The notes under the pieces are model-generated. The model was not told the origin of the DNA and made no database searches. It saw only the letters and a program-made list of their open reading frames with translations. A stretch of 64,000 nt of DNA from contig JAJUGE010000006.1 of the NCBI GenBank assembly GCA_029268305.1, positions 30,722 through 94,721 on the forward strand, read 5' to 3'. This document shows, in pieces, positions 34,895 to 42,041 of the stretch. How positions within the stretch are numbered: the first letter of the stretch is position 1; each line of letters starts with the position of its first letter. This DNA comes from Alphaproteobacteria bacterium (GTDB lineage Bacteria; Pseudomonadota; Alphaproteobacteria; JAJUGE01). A program made the position numbers and the translations under genes.

Positions 34895-36148
34895 GTGCCC
34901 CGGGACTTCGACCCGGGGCGGGACCTCCATCGCATCCTCCGCCGCGGCGATCTCGTCTGGGTGGCGCAGGTGGGCGGAGAGCCTTCGGTCCTCGTCGATG
35001 CGGTGCTGACGCAGGCGCGGCAGTTCCCCGACATCCGCCTCATGTTTGGCTATCCCTTGACGGACACGCCGGAGCGGGCCGCAGCGGCGGGGATCCGCTG
35101 CGTGGGGATGGGGGCCTTCGCTGGCTTGGCCCGGGTGCATCGACTCGGCATGCTCGACCTCGTTCCGGCGCACTATTCGCGCTACTCGGACTCGATCCGC
35201 TCTGGAGTCCTGCGGCCGGACGTCGTGCTGCTGCAGGCGACCCCAGCGGACGAGACTGGCCGCCACAGCCTGGGCGTCACCGTGGACCACCTCCTCACCG
35301 CCATGGAGCACGCCCGCACGGTCGTCGCCCAGATCAACCCGACCATGCCCTGGACGCATGGGGACACCGTGATCGAGCACGACCGCTTCGACTGGATCGT
35401 CGAGGCGAGCTCTCCGATCGCCGAGTGGAAGACGCGGGCCCCGGGCGAGATCGATTTCGCCGTCGCCGAGCACGTCGCGCGCCTGGTGCCCGACGGCGCC
35501 ACCATCCAATACGGCGTCGGCACCGGCCCCGACGCGATCGTGGCGAAGCTCGCGCGAAAAAAGGAACTCGGCATCCATTCGGGCTCTCTCGCCGACTCGT
35601 TCGTCGACCTGATGGAGGCGGGCGCCGTCACCAATCGCCGGAAGGAGATCGACCCCGGCCTAAGCGTCGCCACCACGCTCTACGGCTCACGCCGCCTCTA
35701 TGAGTTCGTGCACCGCAACCCCGACCTGTGCATGCGGTCTGCCACCTACACGCATTCGGGCGCGGCGATGGCGCCGCTCGAACGCTTCGTCTCGATCAAT
35801 TCGGCACTGGAGGTGGACCTCACCGGCCAGATCGGCTCGGAAGCGGTCGGCGGGCGACAGGTCGGGGCGATCGGCGGGCAGGTCGACTTCCAGCGTGCTG
35901 CCCTCGCCTCGCCCGGGGGCAAGGCGATCATCGCCCTGGGCTCACGCGCGGGAGGCAAGCCGCGGATCGTGCGCAAGCTCAGCGGCCCGGTCACGACACC
36001 GCGCGGCGACGCGGAATACATCGTGACCGAGCACGGCATCGCCGAACTCGCCGGCCGCACTCTGGAGGAACGGGCGCGAGCGATGATCACCATCGCCCAT
36101 CCCGACGACCGGGCGGAGCTGGAGAAGGGACTGGACGAGCTCGCCTAG
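34895..36148 (+). CDS. acetyl-CoA hydrolase/4-hydroxybutyrate CoA-transferase-family protein
   Basis: A 417-residue two-domain CoA-transferase. The N-terminal half begins LHRILRRGDLVWVAQVGGEPS; the C-terminal half carries the catalytic Glu in QIGSEAVGGRQVGAIGGQVDF and the C-terminal mark IVTEHGIAELAGRTLEERARAM. The family moves CoA between carboxylic acids or hydrolyses acyl-CoA. The start is GTG with GGAG upstream. Its stop shares the CTAG of the convergent LLM gene. Together with the CaiB gene nearby it suggests activation of carboxylic acids in this catabolic region. Confidence 0.88.
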   Translation: MPRDFDPGRDLHRILRRGDLVWVAQVGGEPSVLVDAVLTQARQFPDIRLMFGYPLTDTPERAAAAGIRCVGMGAFAGLARVHRLGMLDLVPAHYSRYSDSIRSGVLRPDVVLLQATPADETGRHSLGVTVDHLLTAMEHARTVVAQINPTMPWTHGDTVIEHDRFDWIVEASSPIAEWKTRAPGEIDFAVAEHVARLVPDGATIQYGVGTGPDAIVAKLARKKELGIHSGSLADSFVDLMEAGAVTNRRKEIDPGLSVATTLYGSRRLYEFVHRNPDLCMRSATYTHSGAAMAPLERFVSINSALEVDLTGQIGSEAVGGRQVGAIGGQVDFQRAALASPGGKAIIALGSRAGGKPRIVRKLSGPVTTPRGDAEYIVTEHGIAELAGRTLEERARAMITIAHPDDRAELEKGLDELA

Positions 36149-37158
36149 AGCTTGGCCGCCACTCTCCCCATCCGGCGGATACTGTCGAGCAGGTCCGCCT
36201 GTTCGATACCCGGCCACTGCATGCGAAAACGGAATTCGTCGACGCGAAGGGCGTCGCGGTAACGCTGCAGCTCGTCCCGCACACGTCCCTCGTCGCCGAT
36301 GACGAAACGATCCTCGGCGATCTCGCGGAACTCGAGCGGCTTTCCCCCGCCGCCGGGGCCAAAGCCAAACGAGCTGTAGCGCTCGTACTTCGACATGATC
36401 GGCTTCTCGACCTTGGCCCAGGCAGAGGCGTCGTCCGGCCCGACCCAGCATTCGCGGCTGAACTGCCGCACGTAATCCAAAGGCCGGCCGGCCTCGCGGC
36501 GCTCCTGCTCGAACACGTTCGAGAGGTGTCCGAGCTCGTCGAACGACATCGCCCCCGCGGTCAGCCAGCCGTCGCCGATCCGCGCCGCACGGCGCACTGC
36601 CGGCTCGGCGGTGGCACCGATCCAGATCGGAACGCCTCCTTTCTGTCTCGGCACGAGGCTCACTTGCTGCCCCTCGAGGCGGACGAACCTGCCCCGATGG
36701 TGCACAGGCTCGCCAGTCCACAGCTTGCGCATCACCTCGATGTGCTCGACGAAGCGCGCGACGCGCTCGCTCCGCCTTGTTCCGAACGCGTGGAACTCGT
36801 GATCGCGATAGCCCATACCGACGCCGAGCACGAAGCGACCGCCGGTGAACCAGTCCAGCGCCGCCACCTCCTCGGCCAGGAGCACCGGGCTCAGCATCGG
36901 CAGCAGCAGGATGCTCGTTCCGAGCGTCATTTCCCCCGTCTCCGCGGCAATGCGGCCGAGCAGCGGCATCGACTGAAACTGCCGGTTCGGCCCGGAGAGG
37001 AAGTGCTGCACGATCCAGATAGATGCGAAGCCGCTGTCCCGCGCCACCCGCACCTGCTCGACAAGTTGATCCAGCTTGGGCGTGAGATCCTCGTCAGGGC
37101 CCCACTCGGAAGTCAGCATAAGTCCGACGCGCATCTCCTCACCCTCGTCTGTCGTCAT
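36145..37158 (-). CDS. LLM-class flavin-dependent oxidoreductase
   Basis: A 337-residue luciferase-like TIM-barrel flavoprotein. MRVGLMLTSEWGPDE..., FASIWIVQHFL and LLLPMLSPVLLAEEVAALDWFTGGRFVLGVGMGYR are characteristic; VPIWIGATAEPAVRRAARIGDGW follows. Such enzymes use F420 or FMNH2 to oxidise alkanals, amines, sulfonates or alcohols. The 37158 start has only weak ribosome evidence; ATG at 37134 is an alternative. The gene runs against its neighbours and ends tail-to-tail with the CoA-transferase. Confidence 0.88.
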   Translation of the reverse strand: MTTDEGEEMRVGLMLTSEWGPDEDLTPKLDQLVEQVRVARDSGFASIWIVQHFLSGPNRQFQSMPLLGRIAAETGEMTLGTSILLLPMLSPVLLAEEVAALDWFTGGRFVLGVGMGYRDHEFHAFGTRRSERVARFVEHIEVMRKLWTGEPVHHRGRFVRLEGQQVSLVPRQKGGVPIWIGATAEPAVRRAARIGDGWLTAGAMSFDELGHLSNVFEQERREAGRPLDYVRQFSRECWVGPDDASAWAKVEKPIMSKYERYSSFGFGPGGGGKPLEFREIAEDRFVIGDEGRVRDELQRYRDALRVDEFRFRMQWPGIEQADLLDSIRRMGRVAAKL

Positions 37159-37277
37159 TGGCTCGGAGAGTACCCGGCTGGCCGAGCATCCGAAAGCAGC
37201 CTTGCAGGGTGGACGGCGCAGCGGCCTCGGCTACACTGACGGCACGCGAACAAACAACGGGCCGAGGAAACTCCGCT

Positions 37278-38417
37278 ATGGGACCGCTATCGGGTTTGAA
37301 GATCGTCGAGCTGGCCGGGATCGGACCGGGGCCCTTCTGCTGCATGCTGCTGTCCGACATGGGCGCGGAGGTGGTCCGGGTGGACCGGGCGGCGAATGTC
37401 GGCAAGGACGAGAAGACCTATCGGCACAACCTGCTCACCCGCGGCCGCAAGAACATAGCGGTGGATCTGAAGAACCCAGACGGCGTCGAGACCGTGCTGA
37501 AGCTGATCGACCAGGCCGACGGCCTGATCGAAGGCTTTCGCCCCGGCGTTATGGAGCGGCTCGGGCTGGGGCCTGACGTCTGCCTGAAACGGAATCCGAA
37601 GCTGGTTTACGGTCGGATGACCGGCTGGGGACAGGACGGACCGATCGCCCATACCGCGGGGCACGACATCAACTACATCTCGCTCAGCGGCGCGCTCTAT
37701 TCGATCGGCGAGAAGGACGGCCCGCCGGTGCCGCCGCTCAACCTGGTGGGCGACTTCGGCGGCGGTGCGCTGTACATGGCGATGGGGCTGCTCGCCGGAA
37801 TCATCGAGGCGCGCACCTCCGGAAAGGGGCAGGTGATCGACTGCTCCATGGTCGAGGGGTCGGCCTCGCTGATGACGGCGATGTACGGGGCGCTCGCCCA
37901 GGGAAGCTGGAAAGAGGAGCGCGGCACCAACCGGCTCGACAAGGGCGCCCATTACTACAACGTCTATGAAACGAAGGACGGGGAGCATATCTCGGTCGGC
38001 TCGATCGAGCCGCAGTTCTACGCGCTCCTCCTCAAGCACACCGGACTGGAAGGCCAGGAGTTGCCGGACCAGCTCGACCGGCCGAAATGGCCGGAGATGC
38101 AGAAGCGGCTCGCCGAGATCTTCAAGACGAAGACCCGGGACGAGTGGGTGTCGATCATGGAGCAGACCGATATCTGCTTCGCGCCGATCCTGCGCATGTC
38201 CGAAGCGCTGAAGCATCCGCACAACGTCCACCGCAAGAGCTTCGTCGAGGTGGACGGCATTCCGCAACCGGCGCCCGCGCCCCGGTTCGAGCGCACGCCG
38301 TCGCATATTCACCGTCCACCGGCGAGGGCGGGGCAGCATACGGACGAGGTGCTTCTGGAATGGGGCTTCGGGAGCGCCGACATCGAGCGCCTGCGCAAAT
38401 CCGGCGCCGTGGCCTGA
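37278..38417 (+). CDS. CaiB/BaiF-family (class III) CoA-transferase
   Basis: A 379-residue class III CoA-transferase or alpha-methylacyl-CoA racemase-like protein. MGPLSGLKIVELAGIGPGPF is the family start, DLKNPDG...LIDQADGLIEGFRPGVMERLGLG binds CoA, and the Asp in NLVGDFGGGALYMAMGLL is the expected acyl-anhydride nucleophile. The family moves CoA to a carboxylate or epimerises 2-methylacyl-CoA. GAGGAAA precedes the start at 37278. A CMD gene follows after 9 bases and is probably in the same transcript. Substrate unknown. Confidence 0.92.
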   Translation: MGPLSGLKIVELAGIGPGPFCCMLLSDMGAEVVRVDRAANVGKDEKTYRHNLLTRGRKNIAVDLKNPDGVETVLKLIDQADGLIEGFRPGVMERLGLGPDVCLKRNPKLVYGRMTGWGQDGPIAHTAGHDINYISLSGALYSIGEKDGPPVPPLNLVGDFGGGALYMAMGLLAGIIEARTSGKGQVIDCSMVEGSASLMTAMYGALAQGSWKEERGTNRLDKGAHYYNVYETKDGEHISVGSIEPQFYALLLKHTGLEGQELPDQLDRPKWPEMQKRLAEIFKTKTRDEWVSIMEQTDICFAPILRMSEALKHPHNVHRKSFVEVDGIPQPAPAPRFERTPSHIHRPPARAGQHTDEVLLEWGFGSADIERLRKSGAVA

Positions 38418-38426
38418 GGTCGGCCG

Positions 38427-38984
38427 ATGGCGCGCATCCCCTACCCAGACATATCCGCCCTGCCGCCGAAGGCACAGGAGTTCCAGGCGCGGATCAACCC
38501 GAACGTCAACATCTTCCGGATGATCCCTTGGGCCGAGACGGTGTTCCCGCATTGGCACCGTCTCGGCAACGCCTTCCTGACCCGGACGGCGTTGGACCCG
38601 ATCCTGCGCGAAATGGCGATCGTGCGGACCGGCCACCTTCGCGGCTCCACCTATGAGGTCCACCAGCACAACCGGATCAGCGCCCGGATCGGCATGGCGG
38701 CAGAGAAGATCGCGGCGCTGGCCGAGGGACCTTCTTCCGACGTATTCGACGAGACTGAAAAGCTTGTCCTCCGCTTCACCGACGAGGTGGTGAAGGACGG
38801 CAAGGCGAGCGATGCCACGTTCGCTGCCGCGGCGAAGCGATTCTCCAACCGCGAGCTCTGCGAGCTGACTTTGGTCATAGGCTTCTACATGATGGTTTCG
38901 GCCTTCCTCGAGACCCTTGAGATCGAGCTGGAAGACGACGAGGGGGCCACGGACGGGGCTCTGCCGAACGTCGGGCGATCTTGA
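38427..38984 (+). CDS. CMD-family (AhpD-like) protein
   Basis: A 185-residue single-domain protein. The CMD core is DPILREMAIVRTGHLRGSTYEVHQHNRISARIGM; instead of the AhpD Cys-x-x-Cys there are the residues E-V-H-Q-H, a set seen in the gamma-carboxymuconolactone decarboxylase-like branch. LCELTLVIGFYMMVSAFLETL is the final helix. It likely processes a small carboxylated compound. GAGG precedes the start. It follows the CaiB gene by 9 bases, and such pairs are common in degradation gene clusters. Confidence 0.85.
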   Translation: MARIPYPDISALPPKAQEFQARINPNVNIFRMIPWAETVFPHWHRLGNAFLTRTALDPILREMAIVRTGHLRGSTYEVHQHNRISARIGMAAEKIAALAEGPSSDVFDETEKLVLRFTDEVVKDGKASDATFAAAAKRFSNRELCELTLVIGFYMMVSAFLETLEIELEDDEGATDGALPNVGRS

Positions 38985-39068
38985 GCCGGACTACAATCGT
39001 TCGGCACTCGCTCCTCCCGACAGGAGGGAACGAAGTCCCCCTGTCCGAGTTATTCCCACGGAGTTCGT

Positions 39069-39662
39069 ATGTGGGGGTACGGGATGAAACAGCGTCAGGA
39101 AGATGCTCCCGACGGAGCGCGGCGGTCTACCGGCACCGGCACAGTCTTACTCGCTTCGGCGCTGCTATTGACCGGGGTGGTGGTAGGGGCCGACCAGGGG
39201 GCGCGCCTCTTCTCCGAGAGCCTGCGGGTCATGGCGTCCGACACGCAGGACAAGCTGGTCGCGCAGCCGTTGGGCGAGTTGAAGCGGGTTCCGATGGTAT
39301 CGGAGCCCTATCGTCCGGAGCGCCTGAAGGACTTCAAGCCACCGCAGGCAGTGGCTGAGCCGGAGACCGTATCCAGGACCGAGGAAGTTCCAGCTCCGGA
39401 CAGTGAGGAGGCCACTTCCGAGCCTGAGCATGCAGGCTTCGCCGAGTGCGCCGGCACTTCCACTCTCGACCAGGACATCTGTGCCGATCCGCAGCTCACG
39501 TCGATCGATCGGCGGATCGCCGGTGCGATCTCCGATCGCAACGACCCGAGGTATCAAGAATACCTCAGGCAGCGACAACATTGGTGCGCGCCGCAGCCCA
39601 GCCGCCGCAACCGTCAGGAATGCCTGCTCGACCTCGGAACCGAGTTGCTCGGCAAGCTTTAA
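39069..39662 (+). CDS. membrane-anchored protein with C-terminal LprI-like domain
   Basis: A 197-residue protein. A membrane helix near residues 24-43 (TVLLASALLLTGVVVGAD) is followed by a Pro/Glu-rich stalk (PQAVAEPETVSRTEEVPAPDSEEATSEPE) and a small Cys domain: FAECAGTSTLDQDICADPQLTSIDR...CAPQPSRRNRQECLLD. The spacing of the Cys and the ICADPQL...DR motif match the LprI/DUF1311 lysozyme-inhibitor domain. It would lie in the periplasm. GGAG precedes the start. The upstream DNA has GGAAC-N16-AGTT, one base off a stress promoter. Activity is unproven. Confidence 0.7.
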   Translation: MWGYGMKQRQEDAPDGARRSTGTGTVLLASALLLTGVVVGADQGARLFSESLRVMASDTQDKLVAQPLGELKRVPMVSEPYRPERLKDFKPPQAVAEPETVSRTEEVPAPDSEEATSEPEHAGFAECAGTSTLDQDICADPQLTSIDRRIAGAISDRNDPRYQEYLRQRQHWCAPQPSRRNRQECLLDLGTELLGKL

Positions 39663-39737
39663 CGGCGTTCTCCCCACTGTACGGCCGGCCGCGGTCGGGC
39701 CACTATGCCGCACGGTCCGTCTTTCGGGGGAAGAACG

Positions 39738-40586
39738 ATGAGATTCGCGAGCTACGAGAAAAATGGCCAGGCCGTCTACGGCCTCGTGCGGAATGATGGC
39801 CTGCGCACCGTCGGCGGGGAGCTCGCCGGTCGACATCCCACTCTGCGTGCGGCGATTGAGGCCGGCGTGCTTACGAGCATCGGGGCGGAATTGTCGACTG
39901 CCGAAGCGGACGCTTCACTGGATGACGTCAGGTTCCTCCCGCCGATCCCGCATCCCGACAAGATCCTCTGCATCGGCCTCAACTATGAAATGCACCGGGC
40001 GGAAACCGGCCGAGCGGAGGTACAGAACCCGACGATCTTCGTGCGCTTCGCCAACTCACAGGTCGGACACGGCGAGCCGCTGATCCGTCCCAGGGCCTCC
40101 GACCGCTTCGACTATGAAGGGGAACTGGCCGTCATCATCGGCGAACGCTGCCGACATGTGCCGGAAGCCGACGCCCTTTCCGTCATTGCCGGCTATTCGT
40201 GCTTCAACGACGGCAGTGTCCGGGACTGGCAGGGGCACACCACGCAATTCACGCCAGGCAAGAACTTCTTCAGGAGCGGTTCGTTCGGCCCCTGGCTCGT
40301 CACGACGGACGAATTCGGGGACTGGAAGCAGCACACGTTGGAGACGCGGCTCAATGGCGAGGTGATGCAGCATACGCCGACCGCCGACATGATCTTCCCG
40401 ATCCCGCGCCTGATCTCCTACATCACCACCTTCACCGAGCTGGTGCCGGGCGATGTGATCGCCACCGGCACGCCGGGCGGAGTCGGCTCACGGCGCCAGC
40501 CGCCGGTCTGGATGAAGCCCGGTGACACGGTAGAGGTCGAGGTGAGCGGTCTCGGCGTCCTGCTCAACCCGGTCGAGAGCGAATAA
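39738..40586 (+). CDS. fumarylacetoacetate hydrolase-family protein
   Basis: A 282-residue enzyme of the FAH family. MRFASYEKNGQAVYGLVRNDG is the usual N-terminal cap; the core has KILCIGLNYEMH, metal-binding residues in FDYEGELAVIIG and FNDGSVRDWQ, and the terminal GDVIATGTPGGVG. Related proteins hydrolyse or isomerise acylpyruvates (5-carboxymethyl-2-hydroxymuconate type) or decarboxylate oxaloacetate. GGGGGAAG stands right before the ATG at 39738. It probably belongs to the same catabolic theme as its upstream neighbours. Confidence 0.92.
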   Translation: MRFASYEKNGQAVYGLVRNDGLRTVGGELAGRHPTLRAAIEAGVLTSIGAELSTAEADASLDDVRFLPPIPHPDKILCIGLNYEMHRAETGRAEVQNPTIFVRFANSQVGHGEPLIRPRASDRFDYEGELAVIIGERCRHVPEADALSVIAGYSCFNDGSVRDWQGHTTQFTPGKNFFRSGSFGPWLVTTDEFGDWKQHTLETRLNGEVMQHTPTADMIFPIPRLISYITTFTELVPGDVIATGTPGGVGSRRQPPVWMKPGDTVEVEVSGLGVLLNPVESE

Positions 40587-40600
40587 GCGGAGCGAACCCG

Positions 40601-41356
40601 CTACACCTGCTCCTGCACCAGGTGCGCGAGGCGGAGTAGCATCGGCTCGTCCGCCTCTGCCACGACCGCATACCCCATGTGACGGTCGAGCCAGCAGATC
40701 GCGCCGACGCTGCCCGAGCGATGGAAGCGGAACGCCACCTCACGCGAGCGCGGGTTACGCCCCGCGTAGACGGTGAGGCGGCGGCCGTCGGGGGACTCGT
40801 AGAGGAACATCGCCCGCGGCTCGTCGAAGTTGGCGAGCAGCCGCCCGCCGACCAAGCGGTAGCCGGCGGTCGATAGATCCGGAATCGTGATGCTGTGGTC
40901 GAGACGCATTGAGAGCCATGCCTGCAAATGCTGGCGCTCCCCGGCCGCGACCTCGACCGGATGTCGGACCTCGACCGCGTACACCTTGTGAGCGCCGATG
41001 CCTTCGTCGGCGAGGCGAACGCTCGGCGGCGGATCCTGCGGCGCGATCTCCGTCACCAGCCAACCGGACGCGCCGCCGATGACGAATGCCAAGACCGACG
41101 CCGCCACGAGTCGACGCAGCCATCGACGCTGCCGTGCGAGTATGGCGGCAGGCCGTAGATCGGTAGGAACCGGAGATCGGCCCGCCCTATGGGCTGCCCG
41201 AATCCGCTCGTTCATCGCCTTCCAGCGCGCCACCCGCTCGGCATCCGCTGGGTGGTGTTCGAGCCAGCTTTCCATCTCTCCGAGCCGTTCCGGCGGCAAT
41301 TGGCCGTCAGCGTAGGCATGGAGCTCGATTTCGCGGGTATCCGGTCCGCCCGTCAT
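40601..41356 (-). CDS. membrane anti-sigma factor for sigma factor 2
   Basis: A 251-residue membrane protein: cytoplasmic anti-sigma part (ELHAYADGQLPPERLGEMESWLEHHPAD), a membrane helix near residues 83-101 (LVAASVLAFVIGGASGWLV) and a periplasmic domain (STAGYRLVGGRLLANFDE, GAICWLDRHMGYAVVAE). No Zn-binding HxxxCxxC is present. It is a paralogue of the anti-sigma at 27.7 kb, without that protein's long tail. Its start overlaps the end of the sigma gene by 4 bases on the minus strand, as in a classic sigma/anti-sigma operon. Confidence 0.85.
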   Translation of the reverse strand: MTGGPDTREIELHAYADGQLPPERLGEMESWLEHHPADAERVARWKAMNERIRAAHRAGRSPVPTDLRPAAILARQRRWLRRLVAASVLAFVIGGASGWLVTEIAPQDPPPSVRLADEGIGAHKVYAVEVRHPVEVAAGERQHLQAWLSMRLDHSITIPDLSTAGYRLVGGRLLANFDEPRAMFLYESPDGRRLTVYAGRNPRSREVAFRFHRSGSVGAICWLDRHMGYAVVAEADEPMLLRLAHLVQEQV

Positions 41357-41865
41357 TGCCGGACGCTCCGGAGACGCTCACCGTGCTTTCCCTCCACCAG
41401 GTCGGCAAGGCGCGCTCTCGCCCGGGAAAGACGGGACATGACCGTCCCCAACGGCACGCCTAGCATCGCAGCGACATCCGCGTACGAGAAACCCTCCAGC
41501 GCCACCAGCAACAGCACCTGCCGCTGCTCGTCCGAGAGCATGCCGAGTGCCGCAGCCATGTCTCCGGCTACCATGTGGTCGTGCTGCGCCGGGGATTGCT
41601 GAAGCTGGCCCTCGACGAGATGCAGCCCGGAGACCTGCGGTCGCCGCGAGCGCCGGCGCATCTCGTTCGCATATAGGTTGTGGAGGATCGTGAAGAGCCA
41701 GCTCCTCAGGGTGCCGCTGGGTTTCCACAGATGGCGGCGGCTGAGCGCCCGCTCGATGCAATCGTGGACGAGGTCGTCGGCGGCATCGCCGTCCCGCATG
41801 AGCGCTCGCGCGTATCGCCGCAAGCTCGGCACTTGTCTTTCCAGCTCTTCGACGAACTCGTCCAT
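41353..41865 (-). CDS. ECF-type RNA polymerase sigma factor 2
   Basis: A 170-residue ECF sigma factor: region 2 LRRYARALMRDGDAADDLVHDCIERALSR...LRSWLFTILHNLYANE and region 4 DEQRQVLLLVALEGFSYADVAAMLGVPLGTVMSRLSRAR. It closely resembles sigma factor 1. Start chosen at 41865 (MDEFVEELE); an in-frame extension to 41979 would run through the promoter region. No clear ribosome site is visible. It diverges from the hydantoinase gene over 176 bases. The overlap with the anti-sigma gene suggests co-translation. Confidence 0.9.
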   Translation of the reverse strand: MDEFVEELERQVPSLRRYARALMRDGDAADDLVHDCIERALSRRHLWKPSGTLRSWLFTILHNLYANEMRRRSRRPQVSGLHLVEGQLQQSPAQHDHMVAGDMAAALGMLSDEQRQVLLLVALEGFSYADVAAMLGVPLGTVMSRLSRARARLADLVEGKHGERLRSVRQ

Positions 41866-41915
41866 CGGCGCACGATAGCAGACCGACGGCTCCGTGCGGT
41901 CCCTCGTTATGCTTA

Positions 41916-41940
41916 AACACGTCGCCGAGCGACAAATTCC
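41916..41940 (-). promoter_or_regulatory. candidate autoregulatory ECF promoter
   Basis: On the minus strand, GGAAT (41940-41936) and TGTT (41919-41916) are separated by exactly 16 bases, upstream of the sigma gene start. ECF promoters usually have a GGAA-type -35 and such spacing. It is one base away at each box from GGAAC-N16-CGTT, so it could be read by its own sigma factor or, less likely, by EcfG. Confidence 0.4.
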
Positions 41941-42041
41941 GCGGGATCCGGGTCGCACGTGGATTTCATCGCTCAGCACTCGCCGGTACAGTTCAACCTT
42001 CCGGGCCGACCGCCCCTCCCCACAGACCGGAGTATCCGACG

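Noticed and set aside
39027..39051. GGAAC-N16-AGTT upstream of the LprI-like gene
   Set aside because: The -10 box lacks the expected first C and no other support is present; kept only as a note in the gene entry.
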